38,454 nt of DNA from an uncultured Lachnospiraceae bacterium. GTDB taxonomy: Bacteria > Bacillota > Clostridia > Lachnospirales > Lachnospiraceae. Shown piece after piece: positions 25,615 to 33,607 of the stretch. The position numbers were made by a program, and so were the translations under genes. Location: NCBI GenBank assembly GCA_946615865.1, contig CAMOIJ010000025.1:1-38454 (forward strand), given 5' to 3'. Under the pieces are notes generated by a model, which worked only from the letters and a program-made list of their open reading frames with translations, did no database searches and had not been told where the DNA came from. The first letter of the stretch is position 1; each line of letters begins with the position of its first letter.

Positions 25615-26011
25615 TGCCGCTTAAGTGCCCTTTGAAGTACCTTAGGGGCACTCGAGCGGCAATTTCTTTCATTTTCCTTCTTTTTGCCCTTTTAGTGCCC
25701 TTTGAGATTCTTCAGCGGCACTCAAACGGCAATCTCTTTCATTTTCCTTCTTTCTGCCTTTTCAGTGCCCTTTGAGATTCTTTAGGGGCACTTAAACGGC
25801 AATTTCTTTCATTTTCCTTCTTTCTGCCTTTTCAGTGCCCTTTGAGATTCTTTAGGGGCACTCAAACGGCAAACCATTCTCTTTTCCTTCTTTTTGCCCT
25901 TTTAGTGCCCTTTGAGATTCTTTAGGGGCACTTAAACGGCAATTTCTTTCATTTTCCTTCTTTTTGCCGTTTCAGTGCCCTTTAAGATTCTTCAGCGGCA
26001 CTCAAACGGCA
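25615..26011. repeat. tandem palindromic array, exact 70-bp period (6 units)
   Basis: Six units start at 25615, 25685, 25755, 25825, 25895 and 25965, each exactly 70 bases apart. Each has a left arm TGCCNTTTYAGTGCCC, a loop of about 14 bases (TTTGAGATTCTTTA type) and a right arm GGGCACTYAAACGGCA. Units are joined by a pyrimidine-rich linker (ATTTCTTTCATTTTCCTTC). The last unit pairs at 15 of 16 stem positions. In unit 1 the stem has GCT/AGC where others have GTT/AAC, a paired change. The linker of unit 4 differs. No gene is credible here. Confidence 0.92.
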
Positions 26012-26035
26012 GAAATTAAGGTGCTGTGGCAGTTT

Positions 26036-26470
26036 CCATCCGATTTGATCAGGTCAAAAAAAGGATGTAGTTCTTTAAGGCATTCTTGTATAAACCCTCC
26101 ATCGGACTTGATTAAGTTCCAAAAAGGATGGAGCCTTTTTCGTCGTTCTTGCATGAACCCTCCATCGGACCAGATGAAAAGTCAAATAAGTTGGAGTAAT
26201 ATGTGGTAAGAAATTCTTCACAGACCATCGGATATGGCAATAAAGCGGAATGGTTGTAGAAGTTGTGTCAGAGTGTCGTTTCGAGCCCCATCGGATTTTG
26301 GCAGCAGGCCAGAGTGGATGGAGAGTTCATGCAGGACTGGTATTTTTCCCTCCATCCATTTTCTGATGTTCTTAAGTTTGATGGAGTCTTTTCGCTTAAG
26401 ATGTATAATCGCTCCATCGATTCTATAAGAATTTCTGAAAGGATGGTCTCCACACTACCAGGTCTTTTTA
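26036..26470 (+). repeat. 63-bp tandem repeat array 2 (7 units)
   Basis: CCATC-type unit starts lie at 26036, 26099, 26162, 26225, 26288, 26352 and 26414 (periods 63, 63, 63, 63, 64, 62). Most units have CCATCGGA at the start and GGATGGAG or a variant about 28-33 bases later. Unit 2 pairs CTCCATC with GATGGAG. The array directly follows the 70-bp array, between convergent genes. Orientation is as in arrays 1 and 3. Confidence 0.88.
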
Positions 26471-26485
26471 AAGCATGAATTTGAC

Positions 26486-26540
26486 CCAAAAAGAGAGCGC
26501 CGCCCCTGCTGATTAATCAGCAAGATGCGACACCCTCTTC
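26486..26540 (-). terminator. terminator of the DUF4132 gene
   Basis: A long imperfect hairpin (about 26492-26540) is centred on the perfect palindrome GCTGATTAATCAGC, with outer arms AAGAG/CTCTT. The minus strand continues with five Ts (26488-26492). From 26488 to 26515 it matches the terminator arm at 649-676 at 26 of 28 bases. Confidence 0.75.
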
Positions 26541-26550
26541 GATTTGCCCC

Positions 26551-26607
26551 AAATACGTTGTCTTAATTCAAATACAATGTCTTAATTCAAATACGTTGTC
26601 TTAATTA
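26551..26607. repeat. 19-bp direct repeat, three perfect-period copies
   Basis: AAATACGTTGTCTTAATTC is repeated at 26551, 26570 and 26589 with a 19-base period and only two or three changes in total. The last copy runs through the stop codon (26605-26607) of the 1811-residue gene. Each copy read on the minus strand carries an in-register TAA, so copies could have arisen by slippage at the 3' end of the gene. Confidence 0.85.
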
Positions 26608-29600
26608 CCGTAACTGCTGCAAAACATACGGATCCTTTATCTTCTGGTCCTCCGCCAGCAGCAGGATCTTGGACAGGATTTCTGCCGTCTTGGGATCTTC
26701 GTCGATGAATGGCAGGAAGATCTTCCCTCTCTGCTGGGAGTGGACCGGCAGGATATTTACCATTCCGCCGCTCTCCTTGTGGATCACACCACTGCCAAGC
26801 TGAATGTTGTAGTTCCCCATTGTTCCCTTTATGAACGCGTGCGTTCCTTCGAAGGTCACATTTGTGAGTCCGAAGAGTTCCATGTTGAACTCGAAGATCG
26901 CCTTGCGCATCTCGATCGTGGAGTGGCTGGTCTCCGGATCTACGCCGCCCGCGTGGGCCACACTTACCGCAAGATCCACATCACGCATGACTTCTGAGTA
27001 GAGGATATCCGGTACTTCGGAGAGTTTCTTCTGCTTGTAAGTCTTTCTGTCATAGAAAGAGACATATTCAAGTGTAGGGCACTCAGTATCGGCCGGCGAG
27101 AACCAGTCTGCCAAAGCATAGATCGTCGCAGCAATGTTCTGTTTGAAGAAAATCTTCTGCAGGCCTTCGTCGTAGTCCGCCACCCATCTGCGTCCGCGAA
27201 GCGCTGCCACTGTCTTCTTGGGCTGGATCTGATAGCCTGCAAACAACCTGGAATCAAGGGCGTCCTTTTCCTCTTCCAACTTGGGATAGAATTCTCTGAA
27301 CACCTGCTTGAAGGGCTGCTTTGTGCCATTCGCCTGCTGCTTTTCGAAGAAAAGTCTCTGATACTTCGGCAGTACGCCGAGCCTGTAGAGTGTGATAGGA
27401 TGAGCCACAAGAAGCTTCGTATCCTCTGCAAGCGCAGGATCTATAGCCGCAAGTTCCTCTAAAGTGCCGACCAGCGTGTTTGAAGAACTGCCCGCACTGT
27501 CAGCGGCCTCAGAGGTGTTCGCTTCCGGCGCACCTGCCGCAACGCCAGTCGTTCCCGAAGCTGTCTCAACCGAGACTGCTGCCGAAGCCCCCACAAACAC
27601 CAATCTCCCGAGAATTCCCGCAGTTACAGGATTCCGGCACAGCTGCTGCAGCTCGCCATAGCTGTATGCGTCCTCCTCTTCCATCGCCCGCTCGAACATC
27701 GCCGCGCAGCGCGAATACTGGTTCTTGAGCTTTGAGGCGAACTCTTTCACGTCGTTAAAAGTCTCGTCTTTCTTGAGCGCCGCGGGTACGGATTTGACTG
27801 CCTTGCCCTTCTTAAAGAGTTTCAATTCTGACTTTCCGTCCGCGTCCACGAGGATCTGCGCAACGTAGTCGCCGATCGCAATGCCGTCAAAATATTGCTG
27901 GTTCGACGTCACAAGCTCCGTCTCCATGGCGAGCGTCAGCCGCAGTTCATCCGCGTAGCCCGCCGTGGTCGCCATATTCTTCATAGCGTACTGCACGCAC
28001 TGGGCCTCGCTGGCCCTTCTCTGCGCGCCGAACTGTTTGCTCTCCTTAAGGAATTTCTGCAGGAATTCGTAGCGGTGCAGAGAATCCTGTCTGTCCTTCA
28101 TCGGGATCAGACCGTAGCTCATAAGAAGATCCTTGTTGCGCTTATCCGCGATGGTCTTCTCGAGTTCGTCGCGGTCCACTTTGCCGGTGGCGGCGTCTGC
28201 GTACTTGCGCGCGCGGGTGTGCTTGCTGCCGTCCGCGATATATTTTGCCGCCTTGTAGAGCTTCGAGAAATTCTTCTCGCCCAGTTTCTCATACACTTCG
28301 AAGAACCAGTTCGTGTCGAAGCACCCGTTATTGAGTTCTTCAGGCGACAGAGGCGTGTATCTGGCGATCACAGCTTTCTTGCGGTCGTCAAACCGCTCGT
28401 TCATGTGCGCCATGAAGTAATAGCAGCCGCTCTTAAAGCCGTCGATCCCCAGCACTTCTTCGGCCAGGTCCAGCCACTGGGGCGCGTACATCGCGACCTC
28501 GATCAGGCGGTCTGTGCTGACTTTGTTCGCTTTGACAGCCTTTTTCAGGTCAGCCGCCGTCTCTGAGTCAGCCGGCCAGCAGACCTTCAGCAGATGCGAA
28601 AGGCTCTCCTTCTTGCTCGTTCCGCCGTTATATGAGTAATAGGTGTTCCTGTCCAGAGGGTCAGATCCCATCGCGCGCAGGATTTCCATAAGGCGCGGGA
28701 TGCCCTCGATCCGGGAGATGCGGCTGACCGCGTCCGAGAAGACTGTAGGAGTGTCGCCGCGCTTGAGTTCCACGTTCAGGATAAGGTTGACTATATTTTC
28801 GTAGATCTCCTTGCCCAGTTTGTAAAAGCTGTTCTGTGTGTCCAGTGTCTTCTTCTCCATATCCACCGGCATGTAGAACTGCAGCTGCCTGAGCGCATAG
28901 ATCGTGACATTCGAAAGGAACAGGCTGCCCAGGTCTCCCACCGCGTACTTGAGCCCGACCAGCTCGAAGGCCGCTTTATACAGGAAGTCTTTGGTGATCA
29001 TCCCCAGTTCGCGCGCCTTCACATAGGAGAGGATCGAGAGGATGTTGGAAGAACTCCTGCCATAGGTCGTATTCGGCTCGTGCGCGTCAAACTGATAGAC
29101 CCTGTCCACGTGGTAGAGCAGAGGGAATACTCCGCGGAACTCCTCGTCGTTCTCATAATGAGACGCGCGGGACAGCATCGACCGGAACTTGTTCGAGCGC
29201 ACGAAGCAGAGCGGCCGCTGTGCGTAATAGGAGGCATATTTTGACGGGGCTCTCTCCATCCAGCGGATCTGTTCAGGGAGCTCTGTCGCCGCGAGAACCG
29301 CTGCCTGAGCGATCTCAGCGGGCAGTACCAGATGCTGCTGGCTCGCGATGATATCCAGGATCGTCTGGTAAGTGCTGTGAGCATGGCGCCCGCCCATATA
29401 CTTGGGATCGGCGTAGTGATAGCCGGAATATGCCTCTCCGAAGATCGTCTTCTCAGCTTTCAGGTATGCGTTAACATCTTTGACATCCGTTTCATCGTAG
29501 CCGTCGCGCGCCGCGAAGTACAGATTGTACAGCACCTTGGGGTTCTTGATGATCGTCTCATAGACCTCGATCCAGAGTTCCGGGAAGGGATAGCGCGTCT

Positions 29601-32040
29601 CAATGGCGCCGCTGTAGTCGTAATTGATCAGATACAGGCCGTTCTCCAGGAGCTGCCTGTCGCCGTTCACGCTCGTGTACTCGAGTTTCCCGTGTGCCTC
29701 GATAAACGCCTTGATCTTGTCAAAATACTGATCCATCTCCTTCGCGCTCAGACTGAAATAGTCTTTGAGAAGCTTCTTCGTGTCGCTCATTCCCAGAGAA
29801 TTCTTCAGTATCTGAAGGCCTTTTTTAAGGCCGGACGATGACTGCGCGCCCGCGGTTCCCCGAACCTTAAGTTCCGGTTCGTATGTCGCCTTAGGGTCAT
29901 ACAGGCCGTACCCTTCCGTATTCAGGATGCTGCCTGATCCCTCGCTGCCCGCGATCTCTTCGTAAAGAACTTTTTCTTTGTCGGACAGTTCAGAGGCGTC
30001 CGGAATGACTTCCCTGAGCAGCGCCGCGCACTCCTTCTTCGCGGCTTCGCTCTCTTCGCTGCGGCGCTTGAGCATGTCGAGACCTGCAAGGCGCATCTGC
30101 TCCCGGTCTGCCGCGGAAGGAGCCTTTTTCTTCCCCTTAGCGGCAGTCTCTTTTTTGCCCTCGTCAGGCTCTTCGCCTCCGAGGAGCCTGCGGATACTGG
30201 CGTAGACACCCTCTTTGTCCTGTTCCTCCAGAATCTCGATGATAAAGCGTCTCGACTCCTCGTTCTTGAGCCTCAGATACCCTTCAAGCTGACGATACTC
30301 GTCCTGTGTGAGATGCTTTGACGTATCCGGATCCGACTGCAGCTTTTTGAGAATCTGGTAAGCAGCTTTTCTCGTGAAGCTCTCCTTCTCCGCCACGTAC
30401 CCGATCAGCGCATCCCGCTGGACCTGCGTCCTCGGGGCGTGCAGAAGTACCCTCAGATAATAACTGCGGGTGTTGTAGTAGGAATCCATGATATCAGTCA
30501 GACGCACGCAGGCTTCGTCGATCAGGGTGTCGTCCTGCAGCGCGTAGGCGATCACAGCCATCCTCTGCGTGAGGTCGCTCTTGTCGAGGACATCCCCGTA
30601 CCAGGGGAAGATCATGGGATTGTACTCTATTTTGCGCTTCTTCATGGAATCAGCGAGATTCTTCAAAATACTGTAGTGCAGCCGCGCCTGCTCCTCGCTG
30701 TCAAATATCTCACTGACCGGCAGAGGATCGTAATGGACGTCCGCCTCGTCCGCCATATAGACAGACTGATTCTTACTGTTGCGGATGCAGCCGCGGACGA
30801 TCGTATCCACAGCGTCCAGATAAGTGGGCATGAAGGCAGCCGCCATCTGCTGGTCATCAGGGTAAGTCTCGAGGATCTTCCTCGCGGCCTGCTCGCTGTA
30901 ATCGGAGTGCTGCATGTACCTGTTGTAGTAAGAGATCGTCAGGCGCTGGTTCTTCGTGCCGCTCTCCACGATCTGCAGCATGCGTCCTACGGCGTCCTGA
31001 GCCTCGTAGAAGCCCAGTGCCCACAGTCCTGTAACAATCTGCACACTGTCGTCTGTCTGCGTCATTTCAAAGGCTCTGGCGCGGTCACGGACCGCTTCGC
31101 TGACGCCTGCCAGAAGCTTGTCCGACACCCGGTCCATAGCGTCGACGCTGCAGATGCCGGTCCATGTGGCGATGGCGCGCTTAACGCCTGAAAAGCGGAT
31201 CAGGTCGTTCTCCTCGATCGCGCTCAGGATCGTCAGAAACGCCTCCGCCCTGCCGCAGTCCGCGTTCTCGCAGACCGCCTGGCGCACGCCCTCCTGGAGT
31301 CTTGCGGCGACGAGGAACTTTGCCAAAAGATCGTGCAGCTCCGTATTCTTGGACTTCACGATTCCTCTGATGAGCGGCACTGTGACGATCACGGTATTGG
31401 TGTCGCTCAGGATCGCCTCTTTGCACCCCTCGATCACCTTGCTGTCCCCGTTGTCGATCCGCGCCGCGAGAATATCGTCGAACTGCACCATATGCAGGTC
31501 GCGGGTATAAGTGTCGTTTCGCTTGAAATCGAGAAACTCCTCATCGAGGCCGGCACCTCCTGCCGTTCTCTCCGCGAGGTACTCAAAAGGCGTCACGCCA
31601 TAGATCCCCAGCACTTTATAAGCCTGCATCAGGCCGAAAGCATCGAGCATATGCGCAGCCGGATCCTTCGTGCGCACCGTGGGGCGAAACAGCGACCTGG
31701 AGTACTGATAATTCACATACTGATCCAGCAGGTACTCGTAATCCGCGCGGTATTCTGCCGGCACAAAGATCTCGATGAGATCTGCGCACTCCGAGAGAAT
31801 AAGCTCTTTGAGCGTCTTCAGGCTCTGTGTCGTCCTGTCCCCGCCGGCCCCGAGTTTCTCCCGGGTCCACTTGCGGATCACAGGAAAGCCGCAGTACTGA
31901 TAAGAACTGAAATATCGGACCTCATCAAAGAGCTCCTTCTTCGCGGCCGAAAGCTTCCCTATCTGCTTCTCGTGCTCTTTGTTCCAGCGCTCCAGCCGTG
32001 CCTTTTCCCATTTCGTCCTTGAATTGTAATCAAAAGCCAT
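26605..32040 (-). CDS. giant DUF4132 (MolR/YehI-like) protein
   Basis: A soluble 1811-residue protein. Residues 1-650 are helical and repeat-like. A charged linker follows at about 640-690 (GKKETAAKGKKKAPSA). The C-terminal 250 residues carry the DUF4132 pattern: LRGRRWVADYDEGLQKIFF, SEVMRDVDLAVSVAHAGGVD, ETSHSTIEMRKAIFEFN and QRGKIFLPFIDEDPKTAE. A low-complexity Ala/Ser/Gly/Thr stretch (about 1480-1528) interrupts the middle. Relatives include E. coli YehI/MolR (about 1200 residues), encoded near a MoxR ATPase and VWA proteins; neither is present here. Its molecular role is unknown. GGGGGGGAT precedes the ATG. It is co-transcribed with the 152-residue gene 17 bases upstream. Confidence 0.85.
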   Translation of the reverse strand: MAFDYNSRTKWEKARLERWNKEHEKQIGKLSAAKKELFDEVRYFSSYQYCGFPVIRKWTREKLGAGGDRTTQSLKTLKELILSECADLIEIFVPAEYRADYEYLLDQYVNYQYSRSLFRPTVRTKDPAAHMLDAFGLMQAYKVLGIYGVTPFEYLAERTAGGAGLDEEFLDFKRNDTYTRDLHMVQFDDILAARIDNGDSKVIEGCKEAILSDTNTVIVTVPLIRGIVKSKNTELHDLLAKFLVAARLQEGVRQAVCENADCGRAEAFLTILSAIEENDLIRFSGVKRAIATWTGICSVDAMDRVSDKLLAGVSEAVRDRARAFEMTQTDDSVQIVTGLWALGFYEAQDAVGRMLQIVESGTKNQRLTISYYNRYMQHSDYSEQAARKILETYPDDQQMAAAFMPTYLDAVDTIVRGCIRNSKNQSVYMADEADVHYDPLPVSEIFDSEEQARLHYSILKNLADSMKKRKIEYNPMIFPWYGDVLDKSDLTQRMAVIAYALQDDTLIDEACVRLTDIMDSYYNTRSYYLRVLLHAPRTQVQRDALIGYVAEKESFTRKAAYQILKKLQSDPDTSKHLTQDEYRQLEGYLRLKNEESRRFIIEILEEQDKEGVYASIRRLLGGEEPDEGKKETAAKGKKKAPSAADREQMRLAGLDMLKRRSEESEAAKKECAALLREVIPDASELSDKEKVLYEEIAGSEGSGSILNTEGYGLYDPKATYEPELKVRGTAGAQSSSGLKKGLQILKNSLGMSDTKKLLKDYFSLSAKEMDQYFDKIKAFIEAHGKLEYTSVNGDRQLLENGLYLINYDYSGAIETRYPFPELWIEVYETIIKNPKVLYNLYFAARDGYDETDVKDVNAYLKAEKTIFGEAYSGYHYADPKYMGGRHAHSTYQTILDIIASQQHLVLPAEIAQAAVLAATELPEQIRWMERAPSKYASYYAQRPLCFVRSNKFRSMLSRASHYENDEEFRGVFPLLYHVDRVYQFDAHEPNTTYGRSSSNILSILSYVKARELGMITKDFLYKAAFELVGLKYAVGDLGSLFLSNVTIYALRQLQFYMPVDMEKKTLDTQNSFYKLGKEIYENIVNLILNVELKRGDTPTVFSDAVSRISRIEGIPRLMEILRAMGSDPLDRNTYYSYNGGTSKKESLSHLLKVCWPADSETAADLKKAVKANKVSTDRLIEVAMYAPQWLDLAEEVLGIDGFKSGCYYFMAHMNERFDDRKKAVIARYTPLSPEELNNGCFDTNWFFEVYEKLGEKNFSKLYKAAKYIADGSKHTRARKYADAATGKVDRDELEKTIADKRNKDLLMSYGLIPMKDRQDSLHRYEFLQKFLKESKQFGAQRRASEAQCVQYAMKNMATTAGYADELRLTLAMETELVTSNQQYFDGIAIGDYVAQILVDADGKSELKLFKKGKAVKSVPAALKKDETFNDVKEFASKLKNQYSRCAAMFERAMEEEDAYSYGELQQLCRNPVTAGILGRLVFVGASAAVSVETASGTTGVAAGAPEANTSEAADSAGSSSNTLVGTLEELAAIDPALAEDTKLLVAHPITLYRLGVLPKYQRLFFEKQQANGTKQPFKQVFREFYPKLEEEKDALDSRLFAGYQIQPKKTVAALRGRRWVADYDEGLQKIFFKQNIAATIYALADWFSPADTECPTLEYVSFYDRKTYKQKKLSEVPDILYSEVMRDVDLAVSVAHAGGVDPETSHSTIEMRKAIFEFNMELFGLTNVTFEGTHAFIKGTMGNYNIQLGSGVIHKESGGMVNILPVHSQQRGKIFLPFIDEDPKTAEILSKILLLAEDQKIKDPYVLQQLR

Positions 32041-32057
32041 TTCCTATCCCCCCCTTG

Positions 32058-32516
32058 TCACCACATGCGGCCCGCCAGGAACGTGAGCCGGATGAAAGTC
32101 ACTTCACTGAGCTCCTTCAGAGCTATCTTTTCTTCTCTTTCCGTATACCGGACACCGTCCGCGAACAGAGCCACCATCCCGTCGTCAAAACATTGCAGAG
32201 CGTTCTCCACGGCCTTTTCCTCATCGGCTTTCCTGCCGTCCATCGGATCGCCGTATGCGACTTTTCCGGAAGCGGCGCTGTTTTGAATATGTTCTTCGAA
32301 CTGCTCATTCAGAGGCCTGTTCTTCCCGCCTTCATTTGAAAAAAGGCGCAGTATCTCCGCCGCGTCTTTTCTTGCATTATATTCCCTTACATTCTGTCGG
32401 ACCGTCTCCTCGAGAAACTCTTCCACCGTCATCTGCCTGTCCGGATAGTCACAGGTCATCTGTACGATCGCCGCTTTTTTTCGCGAGGCGCCCTTGACGT
32501 TTATTCTGATCTTCAT
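32058..32516 (-). CDS. 152-residue protein paired with the DUF4132 gene, unknown function
   Basis: A small soluble protein I do not recognise. It starts with a strand-like basic segment (MKIRINVKGASRKKAAIV), continues with an acidic helix (MTVEEFLEETVRQNVREYN), a loop rich in Gly/Asp (GKVAYGDPMDGRKADEEKA) and ends in ALKELSEVTFIRLTFLAGRMW. The distinctive C-terminal sequence and full-length codon structure support a real gene. CAGGAG lies upstream of the ATG (32514-32516). It ends 17 bases before the DUF4132 start, so the two form an operon and may act together. No motif suggests an enzyme. Confidence 0.8.
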   Translation of the reverse strand: MKIRINVKGASRKKAAIVQMTCDYPDRQMTVEEFLEETVRQNVREYNARKDAAEILRLFSNEGGKNRPLNEQFEEHIQNSAASGKVAYGDPMDGRKADEEKAVENALQCFDDGMVALFADGVRYTEREEKIALKELSEVTFIRLTFLAGRMW

Positions 32517-32672
32517 ACTGCTCCTGCCTTAAAAATCTTATATTTGCGCAGCCGCATACCTATTAATATTTTATCACAATTCATGCTTTTCCTTGACAAA
32601 CATAGCGGATTATCTTTCAATGGATTTGTTTATCGCGATTTTGTGTTGGGACTGTCTCTACTGACTTTCTTG

Positions 32673-32681
32673 TGCTATAGT
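32673..32681 (+). promoter_or_regulatory. extended -10 promoter, start almost at the ATG
   Basis: TGCTATAGT (TG, one base, TATAGT) ends only 10 bases before the first ATG of the EamA gene (32692). Transcription would start near 32688, leaving a leader of a few bases. No good -35 is present. Confidence 0.45.
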
Positions 32682-32691
32682 TAGAAACACT

Positions 32692-33558
32692 ATGATTAAA
32701 ATGAATTCCAAGAAAAACACCAAATTCCTCGGCACAACATGCATGCTCGCCGCCTCTTTGTGTTTTTCGACAGGCGGCCTTCTCATGAAGTTGATCCCAT
32801 GGAATCCTCTTGCGATCAACGGGGCAAGAAATGTGATCGCGGCAGTCGTGATTGGACTCTATATTTTGGCTACGAAGCATAAGCTCAGGTTTAATCCGAC
32901 CGTACTTGTAGGCGCCATTTCCATGGCAGGCGTGACGACTCTGTACTCGATCGCCAACAAGCTGACCACAGCAGGCAACACGATCATCCTGCAGTATACA
33001 GCGCCGATCTGGATCGTGATCCTGATGTTTCTGATCTTCGGCCGGAAACCTTCACGGTCAGCACTCATTTCCATCCTGATCGTCTTCGCGGGAATCCTCT
33101 GCTTCTTCTTTGAGGGGCTCTCCACGGGAAAGTGGCTGGGCGACCTGCTGGCACTTTTGTCAGGCATCTTCTATGCGGGAGTTTTCATGCTGAACAGCTT
33201 TGAGAAGGGGGACGCGCTGTCTTCGGTGTTCTTCGGACAGCTCGCCTGCGGGATCTTCCTGTCGCCGCTTGTCCTTCGGGAGACCGTATTTACTGCTCCG
33301 GTTCTGCTTTCAGTCTTTCTGCTGGGCGCAGTCCAGGTGGGTCTGGCGTATATCTTCTTCACGACGGGCACCAAATACACTGATCCTGTCACAGCTTCCA
33401 TCATCAATGCATTGGAGCCGATCCTCAATCCCATCCTGGTCGCCGTTTTCTACGGAGAGATGCTTGGAAAGCTTTCCCTTGTAGGTGCGGTTATCGTGCT
33501 TGCCGGGATCCTGTATTATAACCTGCGCATCACCATGTCCCCTGCTCAGGGAGACTGA
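32692..33558 (+). CDS. EamA family (DMT) transporter
   Basis: A 288-residue protein with ten hydrophobic helices in two EamA repeats; repeat 1 ends near residue 140 and repeat 2 has LGAVQVGLAYIFFTTGTKYTDP and LEPILNPILVAVFYGE, a typical signature near the last helices. DMT family members export or import small metabolites; the substrate is unknown. The start is either ATG 32692 or ATG 32701. Neither has a ribosome binding site, and the likely promoter lies 10 bases upstream, so the mRNA may be leaderless. A second EamA gene follows 49 bases later. Confidence 0.88.
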   Translation: MIKMNSKKNTKFLGTTCMLAASLCFSTGGLLMKLIPWNPLAINGARNVIAAVVIGLYILATKHKLRFNPTVLVGAISMAGVTTLYSIANKLTTAGNTIILQYTAPIWIVILMFLIFGRKPSRSALISILIVFAGILCFFFEGLSTGKWLGDLLALLSGIFYAGVFMLNSFEKGDALSSVFFGQLACGIFLSPLVLRETVFTAPVLLSVFLLGAVQVGLAYIFFTTGTKYTDPVTASIINALEPILNPILVAVFYGEMLGKLSLVGAVIVLAGILYYNLRITMSPAQGD

Positions 33559-33607
33559 ACGCCATCCCGTGATTTAGTACACAGCATTTAGAAATCAGGC
33601 TTTTTAT

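Noticed and set aside
25615-26011. A CRISPR array, suggested by regular repeats with short linkers
   Set aside because: The linkers between palindromes are nearly identical to each other, the repeated part is long (about 46 bases), and no cas gene is in the window.
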